This document shows, one piece after another, positions 56,533 to 64,000 of a stretch of 64,000 bases of DNA. Source of the DNA: Hemileia vastatrix (taxonomy: Eukaryota; Basidiomycota; Pucciniomycetes; Pucciniales; Zaghouaniaceae); contig JASXTE010000008.1 in NCBI GenBank assembly GCA_030280995.1, positions 23,495,193 to 23,559,192 on the forward strand. Reading direction: 5' to 3'. The stretch's first letter is position 1. Each line of letters starts with the position of its first letter. The position numbers and the translations under genes are program-made. The notes beneath the pieces were generated by a model. The model did no database searches and was not told the DNA's origin. It saw only the letters and a list, made by a program, of their open reading frames with translations.

Positions 56533-56769
56533 ATGGCACCTGTTCAACGCACTCCTCCTACGGGCGCTACTACTAAATCTCGCACTAGGGGCAGGCAAAC
56601 AGCCACAAGGTCTGTCTCCCGCACTCACTCTTTGGAACCACTCAACCTTAGGGAACGGCAACATTCAGTTCAATCTGTAGAAGACATCGCACAAGATTTT
56701 GAGGATTCTAGTGATGAAGAAGAAGGAGAGGATACAATGCACGAGGCACCATCCGCCCCAGCCAATCAC
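56533..56769 (+). CDS. Gag N-terminus of element I, cut off by solo LTR C3
   Basis: ATG at 56533 opens MAPVQRTPPTGATTKSRTRG, a basic Thr/Arg-rich start. SLEPLNLRERQHSVQSVEDI and an acidic EDSSDEEEGEDT segment follow. This resembles N-terminal Gag regions of fungal Ty3 elements, but no domain is complete, so the call rests on position and composition. The element-derived frame ends at 56769; the last few codons before the stop belong to C3. Confidence 0.6.
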
Positions 56770-57645
56770 TGTCAGCCTAAATATCCTTAGGACTGAGTAT
56801 TTCTTATGCTTAAAATAAGATAACCTTAAGTAGATTAAGCTTATATCTTAAAAATAAGGTTAAAATAATAATATATATTATTTTATTATATATATATATA
56901 ATTATTATTCTATTATATAATTTATAATAGTTTAAATAGCTTATCCATGGACTAATAATACTTATTAAGGTGGTAATGGAGTCATAATATACTTATCTTA
57001 AGTGATATGAAGTAATTATTGACATACATAAGCTTATATGTATACATAAATCTCATATTCAGTGAAATATGCAGTATATTATGTATATTTAGGTATATAA
57101 GTGGGTTTTAGCCCCTTAATAGCCTATAACCTTTGTTTTTCTGCTTATTTTAGGTCATATGGACGAAATCAGTGAACTCACAACGCCTACAGAAGCATAG
57201 ACACCTATTTCAGGCGCATACACCCAGTTTGGACAACTAAAATTACTTCCTTGGATGGTTATTCACGGATTTATGGGTTGAAAGGATGTTTTTGGGTTAA
57301 TATGGATGCTTGGGGATGTTATTGGGGGCTTGGAAATTTTATTTGTTTCCTTTATATGCTTTTAGTTTCATTAAATCTCTTTTTGATTGTTTATTTTACC
57401 TGTTTCTTTATGGTATCCGCTTTTATCTGGGTTTTCTATTTATGGTATGGATCTGTGTTATTATTAATAGTGATGGAGGGTCCTTACTGGAGGTCTGGGT
57501 GTTGAAACTTCTTGAAGTGGAAGCCATGGGGAGGTGATGGGCTATCACAGTGCTGTAATTTCCGGGGATAGCAGTGACATCATCTGGATTGAAGGTCTGT
57601 GCACTCCAGTGGATTTGGGTATAAGTAAGGAGGGATTTTGACGGT
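56770..57645 (+). mobile_element. LTR C3 (plus), truncated by element E
   Basis: It starts TGTCAGCCTAAATATCC and matches C2 collinearly for exactly 876 bases, up to GACGGT. Full-length C LTRs are about 1178 bp; the last ~301 bp should lie beyond element E, right of the window. It interrupts the gag of element I. Confidence 0.9.
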
Positions 57646-57647
57646 GG

Positions 57648-58741
57648 TGTAGCCTAAAGTTTAGTATGGCACCTAAATACGTAAATGGAGTTATTACGGT
57701 GTGCAAGATTGGCGCTATTATTTTTTATAAAAGGGTTTTATTTAATTTATTTGAGTTTTAAATATGAAGAAATTGGTTAAAAGCAAATGCCTATGCAAAA
57801 AACAATTTATATTACGGAGAAAACTTATTTTTACTTGAGAAATTTTCCCAGAATTTTTTACTATTTTTCTTATATTTTTAAATGAATTTTAAAGTTTTAT
57901 AGAAATATTTATGTTTTCAGAAATTACTTAAAATTGATGAATTTTCACGGGGTAATTAGAGCTGCGCAGACTACGAAAGTTAGTTTGGTATGTAAAGGGG
58001 AAGTAGTTCTATCATGTGTAATTTTTCTAGATTTTTTATTATAGTTTTTAAGGTTCTAATTGAGTCCGGAAGTCTGGACGGACTCCGCTTCGACTCCGTA
58101 CGGACTCCGTACGGACTCCGCTTTGGCTCCGTACGGACTCCTTACGGGCTTCGGATTGACTCTGGGAGAGCTCTGGAGGGGAAAACTTAGGCACGTGACT
58201 AGGAATACTTAAGCGCCTCTCAAACTCGAAATTTAAGGGGGGGATACAACATACAGCTTAATCATCAACCACCACGGTCTCATTTTTTTTACTCAACAAA
58301 TTAAATAAATTTGTAATACCCTTATAACTTTATATTTTATAAATAACATTTTAGAAATACTACTCAACAAGTTAAATCACACTTCATACAGGGTATCTTT
58401 AGAAAGGTCTTCGTCACTGGGACTTGATTATTGCTGTCTCATAAAAACTCAAATTATTATAAAAACATAAAAGTCAATCTTTTCAGATCTTTCACTGGTA
58501 CACCTTAATTGTTGTTATCAGTATTTCTTTCTCAACAGCCACTTTCTTTAAATCTCAATAAGCGTTAATTATTTTAGAGTTTCATTATTTTTATTAATCA
58601 GATCCAAGTAGACTGGTTAGCTTAGTGATTTAGAATTCTCATTTTGTTATTTTTATTGGAAGGACGGGGTTTTCAGCTAAATCCACATATCTCCTCTGGA
58701 TTCTGCTTACAGCAAGGCGACTGTAAGAGTTTACCTTACCA
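57648..58741 (+). repeat. 5' LTR of Ty3 element E
   Basis: It lies between the truncated C3 LTR and a primer site, starts TGTAGCCTAAAG and probably ends TTACCA. The exact ends cannot be fixed without the 3' LTR. At 58076-58150 it carries tandem CGGACTCCGTA motifs containing the dyad TCCGTACGGA. Confidence 0.7.
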
Positions 58742-58744
58742 TAG

Positions 58745-58770
58745 TTGGCGCCCAACGTGGGGTTCGATTT
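58745..58770 (+). other. Primer-binding site of element E
   Basis: TTGGCGCCCAACGTGGGG followed by TTCGATTT. The complement has the form of a tRNA 3' end (CCA end, acceptor strand, T-arm), so priming by a host tRNA is likely. I do not assign the amino acid. Confidence 0.85.
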
Positions 58771-58919
58771 CTCTAGCTTTCTTTAAAGACTTACTTGGAT
58801 CAAGAACGTTATTAGCCCACAAGAGGCTTATTTTCTGGAACACTAATTGGATTTTTGTTATTGGCCTGCAAGAGGCTTGTTATTTTATCGATTGTTAACG
58901 CTTTTCATTACTTATTGGG

Positions 58920-60686
58920 ATGTCTTCTTCTGCTGTTGCTTCTGGATCTTCTAACCCTCTTACTACCTCAGTTAGAATTGTTTCTTGGAATGGCCCAAAG
59001 TTTGATGGGGAGGAGGTTAAATGGTTCATTAGCAGGTATGAAGCTGCTGCTGCTGTTGATGGTGCTTCCCATGTGGACATGGTGAAGCAAGTTAGATTTT
59101 TTATTTCTGATAGGGAGGTGGAAAAAGAGGTTATTGCTATGCAGGCATTCAAGGACAAGGATTGGGTTAAGCTTTCTAAAGCTATGGTTGGTAGATGGGG
59201 TGTTAGGTTTACTATGATGGACCTCAATAAAATTGTTGGAGACTGGCAAGCAAAAGGTGGAGTTTCTTCTATGGCTGACTTCAAAAAGCTCTGTGTTCAG
59301 TTTGATGAAGTGGTGGAATATCTCATACTGGTGGACGAGTTAGTGCATGAGAACCAAGCAAAATATTTGTTTTGGACAGCATGCAGCAGGGATATTTGTA
59401 TGGACATCTTGAAGGATCTTTCAAGAAAAGATTTGATGAAGGAACTGCCTACTGGTGAGCAGAAACTGCCGACTCTGGAGGTTATCAAGGACAACATTCA
59501 GGCCCATCTAAAGTTATTGGCGTTGGAAAAATATCAAGAGTCATGCACTCAATATGTTAGCAAGGTTAGCGAAGTTTTGGCCGAAAACAACGATATTATG
59601 GTCAAAGCCCAGGAGGCCAAGAAGGCTCAAATGGGATTACCTGCTGCTAAAGTTGAGGGCAATGTAGATAATAAGATGGTCGATCACTTGGCCGATTTAA
59701 CGAAAAAATTAAAAATATTTGTTCAAGAGACTCAGAAGGCCAACAAGGCCCCAATCGCTTCTTCGTCGACGTCGACTTCTTATCATTCCAGAGGTTATGA
59801 ACGTCGAAATTATAATGGCAATAACAACGGTAACCGCTTCCCAGGCAATGGGAGAAATGGTGGGAATGGTGGTAGTAATTATAGAGGTGGCTATGATGAG
59901 CCAAAGGTGTGCTCCTATTGTAATAGGAGAGGGCACAGAGCAACAGTTTGTTTTGCTCTTGATAAGGATATGGATGCTGGGAAAGTTTCATTTGATGGTA
60001 AAGTTTATAAATTTCCAGATGGTTCGTTCATCAAGCCCAGTGAAGGACAGTCTCCTTCTGATTTGGTCAGAAGAAGTTTAACGGCTGAAAGGAGAGCCAG
60101 ATTTGAAGAGGTGACGGATGAAGATGTTAATGCCAAGGGTGGCAAAAATGGTAATGGTAATGGTGGAAAAGCTGACAAAGGTAAAGAGAAAGAGGTCAGT
60201 AAAGCCACATTTTCTACTTCTTTTGGAGGTTTAGAGCTGGAGACAGTTTCCCAGGTGGAGGGTAGCTGCATGGCTGGCAAATACAATGTTAATGCTGCTA
60301 GAAGAGCAGCTGCTACTAAGGCGAAAAGTAGCATTCAGAGCCAATTGAGGGCTAATCCTGGCAAGGCCAATAACAAAGTGAACCCTTACTCAAAGGACAA
60401 AAATTCTAGTGCTCAAACTGCCGCCAACAAATTGAACCCTTACTCTAAGGACGAATTATATAAAATTCAGAAGGAGATTGCTGATATGGGGCCCCCTAGT
60501 TATGGCAAGTTTGATTTAAATGGTGAGCCTATGCCAGAGGATGATTTGGATTCTGAGGAGGACGTACCGTTGGCGTCTCTACCCAGACCAAGTTTTAGCG
60601 GTCCCATCCCAATGGAGGGTGTAAGAAGGACTAGCGATGGATCAGGATTAGTGCAAGAAGCTGGTGACGGAGTTAGGGTTATATAA
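58920..60686 (+). CDS. Gag of Ty3 element E
   Basis: 588-residue Gag. Start ATG 58920 (MSSSAVASGSSNPLTT). The capsid-like region covers ~15-215 (WNGPKFDGEEVKWFISRYEA, WVKLSKAMVGRWG). A Gly/Asn-rich linker lies at ~290-325 and a CCHC zinc knuckle at ~330-345 (CSYCNRRGHRATVC, spacing C-x2-C-x4-H-x4-C), which binds genomic RNA. A Lys/Gly-rich stretch (~400-420) and a repeated KxNPYSKD motif (~483 and ~502) follow. It ends at TAA 60684-60686, and the same frame reopens immediately as the protease region. Either that TAA is read through or it is a C-to-T nonsense change (CAA to TAA). No other lesion is visible. Confidence 0.9.
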   Translation: MSSSAVASGSSNPLTTSVRIVSWNGPKFDGEEVKWFISRYEAAAAVDGASHVDMVKQVRFFISDREVEKEVIAMQAFKDKDWVKLSKAMVGRWGVRFTMMDLNKIVGDWQAKGGVSSMADFKKLCVQFDEVVEYLILVDELVHENQAKYLFWTACSRDICMDILKDLSRKDLMKELPTGEQKLPTLEVIKDNIQAHLKLLALEKYQESCTQYVSKVSEVLAENNDIMVKAQEAKKAQMGLPAAKVEGNVDNKMVDHLADLTKKLKIFVQETQKANKAPIASSSTSTSYHSRGYERRNYNGNNNGNRFPGNGRNGGNGGSNYRGGYDEPKVCSYCNRRGHRATVCFALDKDMDAGKVSFDGKVYKFPDGSFIKPSEGQSPSDLVRRSLTAERRARFEEVTDEDVNAKGGKNGNGNGGKADKGKEKEVSKATFSTSFGGLELETVSQVEGSCMAGKYNVNAARRAAATKAKSSIQSQLRANPGKANNKVNPYSKDKNSSAQTAANKLNPYSKDELYKIQKEIADMGPPSYGKFDLNGEPMPEDDLDSEEDVPLASLPRPSFSGPIPMEGVRRTSDGSGLVQEAGDGVRVI

Positions 60687-61529
60687 AGTGAAGATGTTAT
60701 AATGGGGGGTGAAGATGGCTTGGTTGGACCTCAAGAGGTACCCAGGGCCAAGGTTGTTAAATCAAAGGTCCAGTATGAGCGGCAAGTAGTTTCTGGTCAA
60801 GCCAATGCGATGGACGCAGTTTTGAATAGGGTGAATCAATTGCAGATTCCCTTATCTTTGGGGGAGTTATTTACGATTAGTCCGGCGCTTGCTGAAAAGC
60901 AAAAGAAGCATTTGATGAGGCGTCGGGTTTCCACTGGAGAGGTGGAATATATTTGTGAAAATGCTGAAAAGTTTGGGGAAGATGTAGATACGCATTTTTC
61001 CGCTCCCCTGGGTTACTTGGTGGTAACTCTTAACGGTAAAGAAGTAAAGGCCTTGGTCGATTCAGGGTCTCAAATTAATTTAATTTCATTGGAGCAAGCG
61101 ACAAGTATAGGCTTGCCAATTAAAAGTGGAACTGGGGGAAACCTCAGAGGTATTGGAGGGCATGCAACAGAGTTGATGGGTACAGCTGAGCATGTCAGGT
61201 TAGGCATTGGTGGTTCTGTTGGTAAGGTTCACTTTTATGTGGCCAGAGGAGCAGTCAAAACTTTTCTTGGTGGTCCTTTTTTGATGGATTTTGAGGCCAG
61301 GATAGGGTATCAAGCTGGCATGGGGATTAGTTTGGAGATCACTGGTGAAGATATGCGGAGGTTACATATGCGGTTAGCACCTCCTGGAGATGAAGGTTGG
61401 GAAACACGGCCAGGGATTACTACTCTGTGCCAGTGTTGTGTATGCACCAAGAAGCGGCATATAAAATGGACGGCTTCTGGTGAATTATGTTTGTTGGAAA
61501 AGGATGGATGCCCTCATTTTTTGGGGTAG
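60687..61529 (+). CDS. Protease region of element E (same frame as Gag)
   Basis: The frame continues from Gag after the single TAA; the first ATG is 60702. Residues VTLNGKEVKALVDSGSQINL contain the aspartic protease DSG site (near 61057), followed by the flap-like GIGGHATELMG region and VRLGIGG...VARGAVKTFLGGPFL. A Cys-rich end (LCQCCVCTKKR) precedes TAG at 61527. Just before the stop is T TTT TTG (61517-61523), in the phase required for -1 frameshifting into the pol frame. Processing of Gag-Pol in virus-like particles is the expected role. Confidence 0.85.
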   Translation, partial: SEDVIMGGEDGLVGPQEVPRAKVVKSKVQYERQVVSGQANAMDAVLNRVNQLQIPLSLGELFTISPALAEKQKKHLMRRRVSTGEVEYICENAEKFGEDVDTHFSAPLGYLVVTLNGKEVKALVDSGSQINLISLEQATSIGLPIKSGTGGNLRGIGGHATELMGTAEHVRLGIGGSVGKVHFYVARGAVKTFLGGPFLMDFEARIGYQAGMGISLEITGEDMRRLHMRLAPPGDEGWETRPGITTLCQCCVCTKKRHIKWTASGELCLLEKDGCPHFLG

Positions 61530-61585
61530 CAGGGGCTGATCACTCTAATGTTGTAATCTCTCCTCAGGATGAGATCCCCGATTGA

Positions 61586-64000
61586 AATAGGTCAGCTCAC
61601 TTGAAGATAATTCAAGTGGATTCTCAATTATTTTCTGTTAATATTACTTTGGAGTGCAAATATGTTTTGGACTTTTCTATATGTTTATTGGATTTACCCG
61701 GTTTTTCTATTAAATTTAAAAATGGCGAAAAAGGCAAAATGGGCCAAATTAGGTTGGATAAAGGTTGGAAGGGTATGTTTTATGACCTCCAGCAAGAGGG
61801 TAAACTGCAAAAAACTCATCAAAACCAAATTAAAAATCTCAGTATAAGTAAAACACAAAAAAATAACTTATGTAAAAATGTTATTCCGGACCTCCAGCAA
61901 GAGGTTAAACTGCAATTATCTCCTTCTATTTTGGACCTCCAGCAAGAGGGTAAACTGAAAAAATCTTATCAAAACCCGATTAAAAATCTCGGTATAATTA
62001 AAACACAAAAAAATAATTTTTGTGAAAATTCGTTTCCGGGCCTCCAGCAAGAGGTTAAACTGCAAGTATCTCCTTCTATTATGGACCTCCAGCAAGAGGG
62101 TAAACTGCAAAAATCACATCAAAACCCAATTAAAAATCTCAGTATAATTAAAACACAAAAAAATAATTTTTGTGAAAATTCAATTCCGGTCCTCCAGCAA
62201 GAGGTTAAACTGCCAACTTTCTTTACGGGTGATTTACTGTTGGATAAGGGAAGCAAAGGTGTTGGAAAATCTGTTTATAAATTAGACGAGGGAAAGGAGA
62301 AAAGGGTAAAATTTAAAAATGAAATAAAATATTTTTCTAATTTTTCTTATTCCAATTCTGGCGATGAAGAAGATTCATTTGATAAAATTTTTAATGGCGG
62401 TACAAAAGAAAATGTTTTACCTCAAGTTTATTTAGATTTGGACGCAGCCAAATATAAGAAGGTAGCAAATAAAGTTCGACCTATTAATGAACCGCTACCT
62501 GCTGAATTAAATCCACCTTTGAGAAGATCAAGGTTATCAAGAGATCCTTATGAATGTCCCTTGGTGAAGAATATGCCTGAATTTTCTGAAATGTCAAGAA
62601 TAACTTTTGATAGATTAGGTGTTGTTAATTTTGGACCTGATGGTTGGTTGTCTGGAGAAGAGAAGAAGTTGTTGTTGGATGTGATGGTCAAGCGAGAGAA
62701 GGCCATTGCTTTTGTAGAAGAGGAGAGGGGTGTGTTGAAGCATTCCTATTGGGAGCCTTACAAGATTCCTGTGGTATGTCATGAACCGTGGCAGCAGAAA
62801 CTGATTCCTATTCCGGCTGCATTAGAAGAAGCCTATATTGAAGTTGTCAGAGAACGGATATGCACTGGACTGTATGAGCAATCAACGTCAAGTTATTCTA
62901 GTCCGGTATTTTGTATCAAGAAACCAAATGGCAAGCTTAGAGTTGTTCATGATCTAAGGGAATTAAATAGGGTTACAATAAAGGATGCTGGGATACCACC
63001 TAGTGCTGAGGAGTTTGTTGAAGCGTTTTCAGGGAGAGTGTGTTATGGTTTGGGAGATATTATGGGTGGATATGATGAGAGAGAGTTACATCCGGACTCA
63101 AGGCCTCTCACTACATTTGATACGCCACTAGGACGTTTACAGTTAACAAGATTACCTCAAGGAGCAACGAATTCGGTTGCAGTTTATCAAGCTCAGATGG
63201 CTTGGATCCTTCAAGATGAAATTCCACAATATGCTGGAATCTTTATAGATGATGGAGGAATTAAGGGACCAACAACCGACTATGATAACCAGGTGTTGGA
63301 AGAGAATCCCGGGATACGCAAATTCATTTGGGAGTTTGCAATTACTTTTGAAAGAGTCTTGTTTCAAATTGAAGAGGCTGGTTTAACTATTTCAGGTTCA
63401 AAATTTTCCTGTTGTGTGCCAGCCTTAGAAATATTAGGCCATGTGGTATGTAGAGAGGGTAGGATTATGTCAAAGAAGAAAGTTAACAAAATTCAGTCCT
63501 GGCCAAGACCCAAGAATACGACCGAAGTTAGAGGGTTTTTAGGCGTTTGCGTATATTTTAGAATGTTTATTAAGGAATTTTCTTCATTGGCAGCTCCATT
63601 GAGACGGTTAACGAGAAAGGATGCAGACTGGGAGTGGGATGAAGAGTGTGAGAAGGCGTTTGTGAAGTTGAAGGAGGTTGTGGGGAAGGATTTAGTCCTG
63701 CACAAGTTGGATTATGCGAAAAATGCTGGCAGAATTTATTTAGCAGTTGATTCAAGTCAGGTTGCAGCTGGGGCGGTTTTGTCTCAGATGGATAAAGCTG
63801 GTTACATCAGGCCAGTTAGGTATGAATCTGTAGTATTTACTGAGGTCGAATCAAGATATTCTCAACCAAAATTGGAATTATGTGGTGTGGCGAAAATACT
63901 GAAGAAACTTCAGCATATTTTGTGGGGGCAACATTTTGAGTTGCAAGTGGATGCGAAATCGTTAATCCAGATGATTAATTCCCCAAGTTTACCGAACGCA
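61586..64000 (+). CDS. Pol of element E: repeat linker, RT, RNase H (runs off the window)
   Basis: A continuous open frame of at least 804 codons from just after a TGA (61583) to the window edge, with no early ATG. It is therefore expected as part of a Gag-Pol fusion. First comes a triplicated 50-residue repeat (61784-62233, DLQQEGKLQ...LQQEVKLQ), then an acidic/basic linker. RT follows (SSPVFCIKKPNGKLRVVHDL, CYGLGDIMGGYDERELHPDS, LPQGATNSVAVYQAQM, catalytic GIFIDDGGIKG near 63240, ALEILGHVVC). RNase H has begun at the edge (RIYLAVDSSQVAAGAVLSQ). FIDD in place of YxDD fits the basidiomycete-type Ty3 lineage. Integrase and the 3' LTR would lie to the right. The only lesion seen is the TGA at 61583. 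Confidence 0.92.
61784..62233 (+). repeat. Three in-frame copies of a 150-bp unit in E pol
   Basis: GACCTCCAGCAAGAGGGTAA-type motifs start at 61784, 61889, 61934, 62039, 62084 and 62189, alternating 105 and 45 bases, so the unit is 150 bp (50 codons). Each unit carries two QQE(G/V)KL motifs. The period is an exact multiple of three and the frame is open through all units. Confidence 0.9.

Noticed and set aside
57251..57537. Trp/Tyr/Cys-rich hydrophobic frames in C LTRs (also 12558-12960 and 14482-14957, minus)
   Set aside because: They lie wholly within solo LTRs and differ in extent and frame between copies, so they are not supported as proteins.

Overview
This window is a eukaryotic, strongly AT-rich stretch made almost entirely of transposable elements nested in one another. 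I see no intact host gene, no rRNA or tRNA gene and no CRISPR. The organism is probably a fungus with a repeat-bloated genome. Spliceosomal introns of 58-76 nt with GTAAGT donors and CTAAC-like branch points fit a fungus. The Ty3 element at the right end has an FIDDGGIKG reverse-transcriptase core of a type I associate with basidiomycetes. A rust fungus is my best guess, but this is inference.

Layout, left to right. 1-1062 holds a decayed minus-strand Ty3 reverse-transcriptase fragment (G). 1064-13425 is bounded by perfect 30-bp terminal inverted repeats next to TA and looks like one very large non-coding TIR element. It contains 300-bp tandem repeats, a pair of ~1.9-kb inverted arms with mirrored pyrimidine/purine tracts, a 22-bp minisatellite and a nested solo LTR (C1). 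13430-16560 has a foldback region, a MITE and a second solo LTR (C2). 16565-18890 holds an LTR fragment and a MITE. 18890-32661 is a minus-strand chromovirus relic (F) whose leader is split by solo LTR D1, which is itself split by a Ty1/copia element (22808-29221). 32669-51149 is Ty3 chromovirus B, whose 5' LTR was hit by the young, nearly intact chromovirus A (33812-42980). 51490-52591 is a minus-strand, intron-containing pseudogene of unknown function. From 52592 to the right edge there is a four-deep nest: D is interrupted by I, I by solo LTR C3, and C3 by Ty3 element E, which runs off the window.

The most interesting signal is shared by elements A, B, D and F. Downstream of a short first exon lies a conserved GTAAGT splice donor and an acceptor whose use moves translation into an overlapping reading frame. 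That frame encodes a coiled-coil protein with a W-x-W motif and a Pro/Gln/His-rich tail. Between A and B it shows a synonymous-biased substitution pattern, whereas the long gag-pol frame over the same bases does not. This suggests an intron-gated accessory (or true N-terminal Gag) protein that a longest-ORF annotation would miss.

Element E is the best-preserved element of a different lineage. Its gag and protease share a frame separated by one TAA. A T TTT TTG heptamer leads by -1 shift into the pol frame, which carries one TGA and a triplicated 50-residue repeat before the reverse transcriptase.
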